From assembly GCF_003586285.1 (NCBI RefSeq), contig NZ_QUBR01000001.1, forward strand, positions 1,054,001 to 1,118,000: a stretch of DNA of 64,000 nt, written 5' to 3'. Origin of the DNA: Aeromicrobium endophyticum (GTDB lineage: Bacteria; Actinomycetota; Actinomycetes; Propionibacteriales; Nocardioidaceae). Each line of letters starts with the position of its first letter. Position 1 is the stretch's first letter. Below, piece after piece: positions 15,417 through 23,998 of this stretch. The position numbers and the translations under genes are program-made. Under the pieces are notes generated by a model. It was not told the DNA's origin and made no database searches. It saw only the letters and a list, made by a program, of their open reading frames with translations.

Positions 15417-15928
15417 GGTTGCTCCCTCACGCTCACGGCGGTTGCGCCGACATGATCATGACGGACAGCACGTGACAGCCTTGCACTGACCCTACCTATT
15501 TGACTCAGCCCTGTCTCCAATCCGCCCAGAGGGGCGAGCTCGCCGGCCGTGGTGAACCACCACAGCTCCGGCCGGGACGGGTGTCGCACCAGGATCGGAC
15601 GCGCGGACGTCAGGCAGTACTCACCGGCCGAGCCGAGGCCCAGTGTCGGCCTGCCGTGCACCGCGAGGTCGGCCGCGGCCAGCACGACGAGCTCGAGGTC
15701 GTCGGTCGTCAGGTGCAGCACCTCGGCACCCAGCCGCACCACGTGCAGGCCGTGGTGCCGCCAGCGGCGCACCGACGAGATCGTGCGCACGCCCACTCCC
15801 GGAGTGACCAGCCATCGTCCGCGGCGCCCGGACTGGATCTCGACCTCGGCGTGCAGCCCGAGCGCCGACAGGTCACGCGCCAGGTCGTCCAGCTGGGCGA
15901 CGTGGCGCCTCAGGTCACCGGCGCTCAT
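15413..15928 (-). CDS. Hypothetical protein coupled to the MalT-like regulator
   Basis: 171 aa, soluble, Arg/Leu-rich, with no signal peptide and one Cys (EYCLTSARP). The middle (GVRTISSVRRWRHHGLHVVR) and LHLTTDDLELVVLAAADLAV suggest an alpha/beta domain, but I do not recognise a family. The start has GGGAG 5-6 bases upstream, overlaps the 44-aa membrane ORF by 14 bases and its stop overlaps the LuxR start by 4. Tight coupling suggests it modulates or partners the regulator. Confidence 0.75.
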   Translation of the reverse strand: MSAGDLRRHVAQLDDLARDLSALGLHAEVEIQSGRRGRWLVTPGVGVRTISSVRRWRHHGLHVVRLGAEVLHLTTDDLELVVLAAADLAVHGRPTLGLGSAGEYCLTSARPILVRHPSRPELWWFTTAGELAPLGGLETGLSQIGRVSARLSRAVRHDHVGATAVSVREQP

Positions 15929-16049
15929 TCCGCTCCCTCAGGTAGTGGGCCAGCAGGGCGCCAGCGACGACGACGTTCGCCGCCACGACGGCGGAGACAA
16001 CCAAGATCCAGATCGGCACATCGGCTGGACGTGCGAGCGCTCCGTGCAT
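15915..16049 (-). CDS. Tiny membrane protein, 44 aa
   Basis: MHGALARPADVPIWILVVSA starts a product with one membrane helix (about residues 12-35, including AVVAANVVVAGALL) and a charged cytoplasmic end RERNERR. The stop lies 14 bases inside the following gene, which signals a genuine translationally coupled frame. It shares the AVVAAN core with the 61-aa ORF at 16316-16501. The RBS is weak. As first gene of a three-gene overlapping unit ending in a MalT-like regulator it could be a membrane anchor or sensor. Confidence 0.5.
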   Translation of the reverse strand: MHGALARPADVPIWILVVSAVVAANVVVAGALLAHYLRERNERR

Positions 16050-16149
16050 GACGCACTCGGTCAGACTTTCTCGGACGATTCGGTCGGACGGTCCGCATCG
16101 CGTGGTCGTCGCGTCCAGGACCTGACCTCGACGCGGCTAGGGTTGCACC

Positions 16150-16299
16150 GTGACTGTCCTGATCGTGTGCGGATGCGCCGTGGCGCTGATCGCCTTCGTC
16201 GTCCTGGTGGCGGCGCTGCGCTCGGGGGCGTCCGACCCCGGCTTCACGATCGAGTCCACCCAGTCGCGTCCCGACGACGACGAGAACCGCGCCGCCTGA
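16150..16299 (+). CDS. Tiny membrane protein, 49 aa, leaderless
   Basis: GTG 16150 lies 6 nt after TAGGGT (16138-16143), the same leaderless geometry seen at better genes here. The product MTVLIVCGCAVALIAFVVLV forms one membrane helix followed by a Ser/Asp-rich tail ending RPDDDENRAA. It lies between two other tiny membrane ORFs on the opposite strand. No family recognised. Confidence 0.5.
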   Translation: MTVLIVCGCAVALIAFVVLVAALRSGASDPGFTIESTQSRPDDDENRAA

Positions 16300-16315
16300 G
16301 CATCTGCCCAGCGTC

Positions 16316-16501
16316 CTAGCCAGCGGACGTCGTGCTCTCGAGAGACTCCCGGCTGACATGTGCGTGCCACAGCTCGACGATGTGGTGCAGCTGATCATCC
16401 CGCGTCGCCCGCACCTCGCTGCGGAAGCGGAGCACGAGGGCCAGCAGCAGAACAGCGTTCGCGGCGACAACAGCCGCGAACAGCCAAAGTACGACACTCA
16501 T
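16316..16501 (-). CDS. Small membrane protein, 61 aa
   Basis: MSVVLWLFAAVVAANAVLLL begins a single membrane helix, followed by a charged helical tail (FRSEVRATRDDQLHHIVELW) and a Ser/Thr end. The helix resembles that of the 44-aa ORF at 15915-16049 (shared AVVAAN), suggesting paralogues. The RBS is poor. It could be the first gene of the unit that leads to the 44-aa, 171-aa and LuxR genes, although 266 bases separate it from the next. Confidence 0.5.
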   Translation of the reverse strand: MSVVLWLFAAVVAANAVLLLALVLRFRSEVRATRDDQLHHIVELWHAHVSRESLESTTSAG

Positions 16502-16516
16502 GTCCGAAGCAACGAC

Positions 16517-16558
16517 GGCTCGGGTCGAAGGTGACGTGCTGTCCGTCGGACCCGAGCC
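16517..16558 (-). terminator. Terminator after the beta-helix/Ig giant gene
   Basis: GGCTCGGGTC (16517-16526) pairs perfectly with GACCCGAGCC (16549-16558), starting 11 bases beyond the giant gene's stop. This marks the end of the six-gene operon. Confidence 0.65.
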
Positions 16559-16568
16559 CGCGACGCCG

Positions 16569-19500
16569 TCAGCCCCTCGCCCGCACGCGGACGACGTGCA
16601 TCTTCTTGCCGACCTTGACGCCGAGGTTCCAGTACGTGCGGCCGCGCAGGTCCTTCATCGTCACGCCCAGGGCGTAGCGGTCGTGGCCTGCGGGACGCAT
16701 CAGGCCGCCAGGCTTGCGCGGCGTCCTCGGTGCGACCTCCGCCTCGTAGTACGTCGGCCTGCTGCCCGCCATCACGACCAGCGTGTAGGTGCGGCCTCGC
16801 TTGACGTCGTACGCGCCGTTGCGGAAGGTCGCACCGTCCAGCGTGACGATGCTGGTGCGGTAGCGGACGCTGCGCGAGCGCTGGTTGCCGGCCTTGTCGG
16901 TGGCCGTGGCGGTCACGGTCGTGACGGTGCCGCGCTTGCGCTGGGTGACCTTGCACGAGGCGACCCCCGACAGCGCGTCCTTGGCGGCACACGTGGCGCG
17001 CGGAGCCTTGCCGCCGTACACGCGGCCGCTCTTGACACCCCTGATCTTCAGCGTCGGTCGCTGGTCGTCGACGTTGATGCCGCCGACCACGACCGTGGCG
17101 ACGCCGCCGTCGGTGGACGCGATGGTGCGGGTCACCGACTGCCCGGCGCCCCGTCCGATCCGCACCGGCGAGGGGCAGGGCTCGGTGAGCTCGGCGCCGT
17201 TCGTGGTGCAGGTGAACGAGACCGTGACGGGTGCGCCGTACCAGCCGTAGCCGGTCTTGGCCCGCGCGCTCGCGACCGTCGCCGTGATCGTCGGGTCGCT
17301 GCGGGTCACCGACGTCGACGAGCCGGTGAACATCGTGTCTCCGTCGTAGACCGCGGCGACCTGGCGGGCCAGGCCGGTGGGCACCGCCTGCTTCAGGCGT
17401 GCGACGCCGTCGACGAGCGGTGCCGTGCCGATCTCGTCACCCCCGACGCTGAACGTGACGGTGCCGGTCGGCGTGCCCTGGCCCGGCGAGGTCGCCACGA
17501 CCTTCGCCGACACCGAGGCGGGGTCGACCGTGACCGACGTGGTGGTCGCGGCCTTGCCGACGACCTGGGTGACGACGTTCTCGCCTCCCGCGTAGCGGAC
17601 CGCGTCGGTCGGCACGAACGTCGCCTTCACCTGGTGGGACCCGGGCGCGAGGGGACGTCCGTCGGCGTCCCGCAGCTCGGGGCTCTTCGCCGTGCCGGAC
17701 GAGACGGCGACCGGTGAGCCGAGAGCGTCGCCGTCGACCGAGAACTGCACCGAGCCGACCACGGCGTCGCCGCCCACGTGCGAGACCGTCGCGGTGGCGG
17801 TCGCCGGCTGGCCGTAGACGGTCGGCGACTCCGATGTCGTGACGCCCACGGTCGTGGCGATGGTGCTGACCACGATCGTCTGCGTCAGCTGCGGGGCCGC
17901 GCTGTACGTGCCGTCGCCCGCCTGGTCGAAGGCGATGACACAGGTACCGGCGTGATCGAACGACACCACACCGCCGGCCAGCGAGCAGGCGCCGTCGGTC
18001 GTGCCCGAGCCGATCGACACCGCGACGGTGCCGCCGGGGGCGGTGGCCGCCGGGGTGTACGACTGACCGACGACGGGCGCGTCCGGGGCGATGGACGTGA
18101 CGGTGATCGCCTGCGCCGCCTTGACGACGTCGATGACCAGGGTCTGCTCCGTCGTGCCGGACGAGCTCTTCGCCGTCACCTTGACGCTGTAGCGATCCGC
18201 CGAGCCGGCGGCGGGCGTGCCCGACAGGGTCACCGAGCCGTTGCTGTTCTCGGTCGCGGTCACGCCGGAGGGCAGGTCGCCGTCGATGGTGAGCTTCGGC
18301 GCCGGGTACCCGGTGGCGGTGATCGTGAACGATCCCTCCGTGCCGACGGTGAGCTTGGCGCTGTCTTCGCTGGTGAAGGTCGGGACGGTCGTCACGCTCA
18401 CGGTGAGGGTCTGCTTGGTCGGCGGAGCACTGCCGTTGTCGGCCGTGACGACGACCGAGGCAGCGCCGCTGTCGCTCGCTGCCGGCTTGCCGGTCAGGGA
18501 GGCGGTGCCGTCACCGTTGTCGGTGAAGGTCGCCCACGAGGGCACGCCGCTGGCGGTCAGAGCCACGGACGTCGGGTACCCGCCCGCGGTCGTCACGTCG
18601 AAGCTGCCGGACTCGCCGGCGGCGAAGGTGGCCTGGTCGTCGCTGGTGATCGTCGGCGACTCCGTCACGGACAGCGTGAAGCTCTGCTGTCGCGAGCCCG
18701 CCGCGCTGGTGGCCGTCAGCGTCAGCGGGTAGCTGCCGCCGGTGCCCGCGTCAGGCGTGCCGGCCAGCGTCGCGGTGCCGTCGCCGTTGTCGGTGAAGGT
18801 GACGCCCTTCGGCAGGGAGCCGGTCTTGGCCAGCGTCCTCGCGGTCGGGTAGCCGGCGGACGTGGTGACGGTGAAGCTGTCGGCCTTGCCCGCGGCGAAG
18901 GTGGCGCCGTCGGCGCTGGTGATCGACGGAAGCTCGTTGACCGTGAGTGTGAAGGTCTGCGTCGCCGCCGGGCTGAAGCCGTTGGCGGCCCTCAGATCGA
19001 CCGTGAGCGTCCCACCGCTGCCCTTCGGAGCGGTGCCGGCCAGTGTCGCCGTGCCGTCGCCGTTGTCGGTCACCGTCAGCCAGGACGGGAGGGTGCTCGT
19101 GGCAGAGACCGTCGCGTCGGGCGTCCCTTCCGTCGCGACGGTGAAGGTGCCGGCCGTGCCGACGGCGAAGCTCGCGTGGTCGGTGGACGTGAACGAGGGG
19201 GCCGTGCCGACGTACAGGGTCGCGGCGGTCGAGGTCGCGGAGTCACGGGTGTTGGTGAAGACCGCGCGGTACTGGTTGCCGTCGTCGCCGCGCACCGCGG
19301 TGAAGGTGTACGTGGGGCTCGTTGCTCCAGCAACGTTGGTGAAGGACGCTCCCCCGTTGGTTGAGCGCTGCCACTGCACCGTGGGCGCCGGCGCACCGGA
19401 CGCAGCGGCCGTGAACGACACGCTCGTGCCGGGGGTGACCGTCTTGTCGGCCGGGTCGGTGGTCACGGAGGGCTTCTGGTCGACCCGGATCGTCAGCGTC

Positions 19501-21527
19501 TGCGTGCCGGCCGGCGTGCGGCCGTTCACGGCGGTCAGCGTGATCGGGTAGCTGCCGGCGGTGCCCGCGTCGGGCGTGCCGGCGATCGTCGCGGTGCCGT
19601 CGCCGTTGTCGGTGAAGGTCAGGCCGGCGGGCAGGGCACCTGAGCGGGTGATCGCCGTGACGGCCGGGAAGCCCGATGTCGTGACGGTGAACGAGTCGGC
19701 GCTGCCCACGACGAAGGCCTTCGTGTCGCTGCTGGTGAAGGACGCGGGTCCACCCACGGTCAGGGTCGCGGCCGTCGAGGTGGCCGGCTGGCCGACCCCG
19801 TTGGTCGCGACGGCGCGGTAGCGGTTGCCGTTGTCGGTGGCCGTCGTCGTGAGCGAGTACGTCGTAGAGGTGGCCCCGTCGATGTCGGCGTAGCCCGAGC
19901 CGCCGTCGGTCGAGCGCTGCCACTGCACGGTGGGCGCCGGGTAGCCGGCGGCGGCGACGGTGAACGTCGCCTGCTCCCCCACGGAGACCGAGGCGTCCGA
20001 GGGGTTCGTGGTGATGGTGGCCGGCCGCTGCACGACGACGTCGGCCGTCGTCGTGGCGTTGTCGAGCGAGGCGGAGACCGATCCGGCACCGCTGGACGTC
20101 GCGGAGCCGTACGACACGCTCGCCACCCCTCCGGAGAGGTTCGACGAGGACGCACCGACGGTCGCGGGGGTGGGCTTGGGGCTGCTCCACGCCACGGGGA
20201 GGCCGTCGAACGCGGTCAGGTCGCTCGGCGAGACGGCACCACCGGCGGAGTCGGCCAGCAGCGAGGCCTTGATCGTCGACGTGCCGTTCGGGCCGGTGAC
20301 CGTGGACGGCGACGCAGACGCCTTGACCACCAGGCGAGGGGTCACGTCCACAGCAGTGCCGTCGGAGGCGACGGTGTCGCAGCCGGCCGAGCCGGGCCCG
20401 TCGTTGCAGCCGAACCAGTTGAGCTCGGCGTCGACCGAGCCAGCTCCGGAGGCGGCGTGGACGGCCGTCCCGGTGGCAGCGACGTTGCCGGTCAGTCGGT
20501 TGTGCCGCAGCGTCGCCCGACCTCTGAGCACCTCGACCGCGCCGCCTCGGGCGCCAGCGCCTCCCTTGACCTCGTTGCCTGTGAAGGTCGAGCGAGAGAC
20601 CGTCAGCACGCCACCGTCCTGACGGATCGCGCCGCCGTCCGCCCGCGCGGTGGTGCCCGTCACGCTGTTGCCGACGAAGCGCGATGCGGTGACGGAGAGT
20701 GGCGTGGACGCCGGGCTCCCGACGGCGAGGCCACCGCCACCGTTGGAGACCGACTCGTTCGAGCTGGTCGCCTGGTTGGACGAGAAGGTCGTGCCCGTGA
20801 TGGTGAGCGACTCGCCACTGCCCTGCCCCTGCGCGTAGTACGCGACACCGGCGCCCGGGGAGCTGTAGGAGGAGTTGCCCGAGATCGTCGAGCTCGTGAT
20901 CGTCAGCGACCCGCCGATGAACTGGACGCCACCGCCGGGCTTGTTCGAGCTGCTCTGGTTGGCGGCGTTCGCGACGTTGCCCGTGATGACGCTGTTGGTG
21001 ATGCTGAGGGTGTCGGCAGCGGTCGAGTTGCCCGAGCCGCCGATGATGCCGGCGCCGCCGAAGGTGCTGTCGGCTCCGCCCGTGACGGTCACGCCGCTGA
21101 TGCTGACCGCGACGCCTCCGACGATGTTCGGGTCGAGGTCGAGCACGCGGCTCTTGCCGTCGCCGTCGATGATCGTCGACCCGGCACCGGCTCCGGCCAG
21201 CCTGACGTCCTGACCCACTGCCTTGCCGATCTGAAGCTCACCGCTGGCCAGCACGTACCGACCGGCCGGGACCGTGATGGTGGCGGTGCCGCCGATGTTG
21301 TTGGCCAGGCAGGTCGCCTCCCGCAGGCTCAACGGGCCTGAGGGTGCCGTCACCGACGTGCTGCCGCAGGCGCCCGCGTTGGCGGCGACGTCCGCGGTGG
21401 TGGTCACCGTCAGGCTGGTCGCAGCACTGGCAGGCGCCGCCCCGACGAGTGCGAGCGTTCCCGCCAGCAGGCACGTGACCAGCGTGGTGGTCAGGAGCTT
21501 CGTGGTAGGCGTGCGCTGTGCGCTCAT
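16569..21527 (-). CDS. Giant secreted beta-helix/Ig-repeat protein
   Basis: 1652 aa. ATG 21527 (MSAQRTPTTKLL) has AAGGA 8 bases upstream. After the signal peptide (CLLAGTLALVGAAPASA) comes a right-handed beta-helix (~40-370; PLSLREATCLANNIGGTATI and repeated SxxxGN turns), as in pectin-lyase-fold proteins and CSLREAI-containing adhesins. Then follow an invasin-like segment, two I-set-like Ig domains (each with VQWQRST), five He_PIG-type repeats (shared FTDNGDGTATLAGTPDAG), Big_3_5-type domains (TGTVTFSVGG) and a C-terminal domain with CAAKDALSGVASCKV. There is no LPxTG or C-terminal anchor, so it is secreted or loosely bound. It is the last gene of the operon with three tail-collar proteins; glycan binding or adhesion is inferred. 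Confidence 0.88.
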   Translation of the reverse strand: MSAQRTPTTKLLTTTLVTCLLAGTLALVGAAPASAATSLTVTTTADVAANAGACGSTSVTAPSGPLSLREATCLANNIGGTATITVPAGRYVLASGELQIGKAVGQDVRLAGAGAGSTIIDGDGKSRVLDLDPNIVGGVAVSISGVTVTGGADSTFGGAGIIGGSGNSTAADTLSITNSVITGNVANAANQSSSNKPGGGVQFIGGSLTITSSTISGNSSYSSPGAGVAYYAQGQGSGESLTITGTTFSSNQATSSNESVSNGGGGLAVGSPASTPLSVTASRFVGNSVTGTTARADGGAIRQDGGVLTVSRSTFTGNEVKGGAGARGGAVEVLRGRATLRHNRLTGNVAATGTAVHAASGAGSVDAELNWFGCNDGPGSAGCDTVASDGTAVDVTPRLVVKASASPSTVTGPNGTSTIKASLLADSAGGAVSPSDLTAFDGLPVAWSSPKPTPATVGASSSNLSGGVASVSYGSATSSGAGSVSASLDNATTTADVVVQRPATITTNPSDASVSVGEQATFTVAAAGYPAPTVQWQRSTDGGSGYADIDGATSTTYSLTTTATDNGNRYRAVATNGVGQPATSTAATLTVGGPASFTSSDTKAFVVGSADSFTVTTSGFPAVTAITRSGALPAGLTFTDNGDGTATIAGTPDAGTAGSYPITLTAVNGRTPAGTQTLTIRVDQKPSVTTDPADKTVTPGTSVSFTAAASGAPAPTVQWQRSTNGGASFTNVAGATSPTYTFTAVRGDDGNQYRAVFTNTRDSATSTAATLYVGTAPSFTSTDHASFAVGTAGTFTVATEGTPDATVSATSTLPSWLTVTDNGDGTATLAGTAPKGSGGTLTVDLRAANGFSPAATQTFTLTVNELPSITSADGATFAAGKADSFTVTTSAGYPTARTLAKTGSLPKGVTFTDNGDGTATLAGTPDAGTGGSYPLTLTATSAAGSRQQSFTLSVTESPTITSDDQATFAAGESGSFDVTTAGGYPTSVALTASGVPSWATFTDNGDGTASLTGKPAASDSGAASVVVTADNGSAPPTKQTLTVSVTTVPTFTSEDSAKLTVGTEGSFTITATGYPAPKLTIDGDLPSGVTATENSNGSVTLSGTPAAGSADRYSVKVTAKSSSGTTEQTLVIDVVKAAQAITVTSIAPDAPVVGQSYTPAATAPGGTVAVSIGSGTTDGACSLAGGVVSFDHAGTCVIAFDQAGDGTYSAAPQLTQTIVVSTIATTVGVTTSESPTVYGQPATATATVSHVGGDAVVGSVQFSVDGDALGSPVAVSSGTAKSPELRDADGRPLAPGSHQVKATFVPTDAVRYAGGENVVTQVVGKAATTTSVTVDPASVSAKVVATSPGQGTPTGTVTFSVGGDEIGTAPLVDGVARLKQAVPTGLARQVAAVYDGDTMFTGSSTSVTRSDPTITATVASARAKTGYGWYGAPVTVSFTCTTNGAELTEPCPSPVRIGRGAGQSVTRTIASTDGGVATVVVGGINVDDQRPTLKIRGVKSGRVYGGKAPRATCAAKDALSGVASCKVTQRKRGTVTTVTATATDKAGNQRSRSVRYRTSIVTLDGATFRNGAYDVKRGRTYTLVVMAGSRPTYYEAEVAPRTPRKPGGLMRPAGHDRYALGVTMKDLRGRTYWNLGVKVGKKMHVVRVRARG

Positions 21528-21555
21528 CGGTCGTCCTTGCATGGGAGTGGAGTGT

Positions 21556-22083
21556 TCAGGAGCGCGGCGGGAAGACGCCCTGCAGGGCGATGATGAAGTT
21601 CACGGCCACGTAGGGCGGCATGTTGTTGTGGGGGCGGCCGCCGCCGGCCGCACCCGATGCCACGGGCGACATCGGGGTCGTGGCATCGGCCGCGTAGACC
21701 TGTCGCGCGACGCGTCCGAAGCGCGGCTGCGCCCACGTGGCGTCGGCCGGCGACTCACGATCGCCCGAGGCCGACGACGCCTGGACACCGTGGCTGTGCG
21801 CGGGCATCTCGGACGTCAGCAGGGTGACCCGCTCCTCGCCACCGGTCTGGCCCAGGTCGTACAAGCTCAGTCCCTGACCCTGGCCCCTGGCGAGGGTGAA
21901 TCGTCCTCTGAGGTCGGGCAGCGCGAAGGTGCTCTTGCCGTCACCCCCGTAGGTCGTGCCGAGGAGCGAGAACAGCGCGGTGTTCTGGAAGATGGGCATC
22001 AGGTCTCCGTTGCACTGCGCCCACCCCTTCGGGGCGAAGTTGAAACCCACCTGCCGGATCTCGCCGACGAACGGATCGCTCAT
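21556..22083 (-). CDS. Phage-tail-collar domain protein 1 (MdpB-like)
   Basis: 175 aa. The N-terminal tail-collar signature PFVGEIRQVGFNFAPKGWAQ, then CNGDLMPI, LGTTYGGDGKSTFALPDLRG and the C-terminal NNMPPYVAVNFIIALQGVFP define the family, named for phage collars but mostly found in chromosomal genes of unknown role. A histidine motif MPAHSHGV is present. No signal peptide. It is the third of three tandem paralogues (10 bases after the second, 28 bases before the giant secreted protein). No phage structural genes are nearby, so it is not a prophage remnant. AAGGAGCTGTC provides the RBS. Confidence 0.92.
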   Translation of the reverse strand: MSDPFVGEIRQVGFNFAPKGWAQCNGDLMPIFQNTALFSLLGTTYGGDGKSTFALPDLRGRFTLARGQGQGLSLYDLGQTGGEERVTLLTSEMPAHSHGVQASSASGDRESPADATWAQPRFGRVARQVYAADATTPMSPVASGAAGGGRPHNNMPPYVAVNFIIALQGVFPPRS

Positions 22084-22093
22084 GACAGCTCCT

Positions 22094-22582
22094 TCAGTTC
22101 CTGCTCGGGAAGATGCCGGTCAGGGCGATCGCGTACGTGACGGGCAGGTGCGGCGGCATGTTCTCGTGGGGCTGGCTGCCACCGCTGTTGCCGATCGTCC
22201 CCGCCGCCATGGCCGTGTCGGCACCGTCGCCGTACGACCCGCCGTCCGCCCACAGGCCGCGGCGCGGATCGGCTGTCGTGGCACTGCCGCCCGCGGACAC
22301 GGCGTGGACGTGCTGGGGCATCTCGTCGACGCTCAAGGTGTGCGTATCGGAGCCGCCGGCCTGGCCGATGACGTAGTCGCCGCCGGCGTGCACCGATCCT
22401 CGGCCCTGCAGGTTGGGCAGGGCGAAGTTCGTGACGCCGTTGCCGCCGTACTGGACGCCGAGCAGCGAGAACAACGCCTGGTTCTGGTTGATCGGCAGCA
22501 GCTGGCCGTTGCACGCGGCCCAGCCCTTCGGCACGAAGTTGAAGGTGAAGGCCCTGATCTCGCCCATGAACGGTTCGCTCAT
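22094..22582 (-). CDS. Phage-tail-collar domain protein 2 (MdpB-like)
   Basis: 162 aa, paralogue of its two neighbours. It begins MSEPFMGEIRAFTFNFVPKG, WAACNGQLLPINQNQALFSL, then YGGNGVTNFALPNLQGR, MPQHVHAV and the C-terminal HENMPPHLPVTYAIALTGIF. Family, lack of signal peptide and operon position are as for the neighbouring collar genes; divergence among the three is mainly in the variable segment between the HxH motif and HENMPP, which may set binding specificity. Confidence 0.92.
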   Translation of the reverse strand: MSEPFMGEIRAFTFNFVPKGWAACNGQLLPINQNQALFSLLGVQYGGNGVTNFALPNLQGRGSVHAGGDYVIGQAGGSDTHTLSVDEMPQHVHAVSAGGSATTADPRRGLWADGGSYGDGADTAMAAGTIGNSGGSQPHENMPPHLPVTYAIALTGIFPSRN

Positions 22583-22607
22583 CGGGTTCCCCCTGTCGTC
22601 GGTGGTG

Positions 22608-23108
22608 TCATGTCGCGCTCGGGTAGATGCCGAAGAGCGAGATGATGTAGTTCACGGCCAGGTACGGCGGCATGTTCTCGTGGGGCTCGTTGCCGCCAAC
22701 GGACGACAGCGCCGAGGTCGACATGGGCACGTCAGGCCCCTGCGACGTGTACGGCTTCGCCCCCGACGCGGCCCACACGCGGTTGCCGGGCGCTTGGGCG
22801 GCGCCCTCCCTCGTGCTGGCTTGCGGCCGGTGCGAGTGGACCGGCAGCTGCAGGGAGTTCAGCGTCACGGTCTCCTGGCCGCCGGGCTGGCCCAGCGCCC
22901 GGCCGGGTCCTACTCCGACGGGGATGCGACTGCTCAGGTTGGGCAGGGCGAACGTCTCCTGCCCGTCTCCGCCGTAAGTCGTCCCGATCAGGTTGAACAG
23001 CACGTCGTTGTCGCTGATCGGCAGGAGCGAGCCGTCGCAGAAGGCCCAGCCGTTGGGGGCGAAGTTGCCGGCGAAGATCCTGATCTCACCGATGTAGGGC
23101 TGAGACAC
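22608..23108 (-). CDS. Phage-tail-collar domain protein 3 (MdpB-like)
   Basis: 166 aa from GTG 23108 (VSQPYIGEIRIFAGNFAPNG), chosen because AAGGAGCGACC precedes it; the longer frame overlaps GNAT coding sequence and has no family similarity at its N-terminus. The protein has FCDGSLLPIS, LIGTTYGGDGQETFALPNL, LPVHSHRP and HENMPPYLAVNYIISLFGIY. It is the first collar gene of the trio and overlaps the GNAT gene by 23 bases, so translation of GNAT and collar proteins is coupled. Confidence 0.92.
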   Translation of the reverse strand: MSQPYIGEIRIFAGNFAPNGWAFCDGSLLPISDNDVLFNLIGTTYGGDGQETFALPNLSSRIPVGVGPGRALGQPGGQETVTLNSLQLPVHSHRPQASTREGAAQAPGNRVWAASGAKPYTSQGPDVPMSTSALSSVGGNEPHENMPPYLAVNYIISLFGIYPSAT

Positions 23109-23625
23109 GGTCGCTCCTTCGATCGGACGCGCCTCGGCGCAGGTGCAGGTGGGTGCCGTCGGAGTCGACGACGTCGAAGCCGAGTGCCGTGTAGAGCGCT
23201 CGGGCGCCGTGGTTCGTGGCCCAGACACTGAGCACCACCGGGTGACCGTGCTCGTCGGCGGTCGCGATGACGTCGCTCAGCACGGCCGAGGCGATGCCGC
23301 GACGCCGGTGCTCGCGGCCGATCACGATGTCGACGACGCGGGTCTCGGAGTCGCCCGTCGCGACGACGACCCGGCCGACGTCGGTGCCGTCTGCGACGAC
23401 GACCTCGTGGCTCGCCGCCGGGTACGTGGCGGCGTAGTCGGCCAGCTGGGCGTTCACCTGCAGGGCGAGCAGGGGGCCGCGGACGTCGGCGGGCAGCGCG
23501 TCGAGGTCGGGGCGCGACTCGGCGAAAAGCCTGGCGACGAGCGCGTCGTCGGCGGTGGTGGCGGGACGGCGGACGATGCCGCCGGTCAGGGGCGAGGCGG
23601 TGACGACCACGTCAGACCGTTCCAT
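23086..23625 (-). CDS. GNAT-family N-acetyltransferase
   Basis: 179 aa. The acetyl-CoA binding signature is REHRRRGIASAVLSDVIATA (R/Q-x2-G-x-G/A type), preceded by beta strand TRVVDIVIG and followed by VLSVWATNHGARALYTALGF, the usual C-terminal GNAT motif. It overlaps the upstream DUF6916-like gene by 14 bases and the collar gene by 23, so it belongs to the operon; a role in acetylating a collar or surface partner is possible but only inferred. Confidence 0.9.
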   Translation of the reverse strand: MERSDVVVTASPLTGGIVRRPATTADDALVARLFAESRPDLDALPADVRGPLLALQVNAQLADYAATYPAASHEVVVADGTDVGRVVVATGDSETRVVDIVIGREHRRRGIASAVLSDVIATADEHGHPVVLSVWATNHGARALYTALGFDVVDSDGTHLHLRRGASDRRSDRVSALHR

Positions 23626-23998
23626 TGACGATCGCCTGCAGCGTCTTGTCGGGACCGACTGCAGAGACGAACAGGTCGTGGGTCGGGACGCCCCGCCGGC
23701 GAAGCGCGTAGATGCCGTCGTCCGGACGGTCGCCCTCCACCGGTTCGAAGATCAGCGCGTACGTCTGGGACCGCTTGGACGCCCCCGGCGCGGTCATGTC
23801 GTCGGCGTGGGTCAGTCGCAGTCGGACCGTGCCGCGGCGGTCGCTCGCCTCGAAGATCTCGCCGATCGACGACGCGTAGTCGGAACGTGACGGCGCTGCA
23901 GTCGCCGCGCCGCCCAGCACCGTGTCGAACCCGAGTGCCGCTGCTCCGAGGACGACGACGCCGCCTCGGATCACACCTCGGCGTGTCGCTTCTGTCAT
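23612..23998 (-). CDS. Tat-signal DUF6916-like protein
   Basis: 128 aa from ATG 23998. The N-terminus MTEATRRGVIRGGVVVLGAA has a twin-arginine pair and hydrophobic stretch ending near GGAATAAP, consistent with a Tat signal. The rest (IGEIFEASDRRGTVRLRLTH, YALIFEPVEG, IYALRRRGVPTHDLFVSAVG) resembles the small beta-rich domain I recall as DUF6916, often encoded beside tail-collar genes; this assignment is from memory. First gene of the operon. Its promoter must lie in 23999-24289. Confidence 0.7.
   Translation of the reverse strand: MTEATRRGVIRGGVVVLGAAALGFDTVLGGAATAAPSRSDYASSIGEIFEASDRRGTVRLRLTHADDMTAPGASKRSQTYALIFEPVEGDRPDDGIYALRRRGVPTHDLFVSAVGPDKTLQAIVNGTV

Noticed and set aside
21556-23108. 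Tail-collar genes as a prophage remnant
   Set aside because: No capsid, terminase, integrase, portal or lysis gene is near; the genes lie in an operon with a Tat-signal and a secreted protein.
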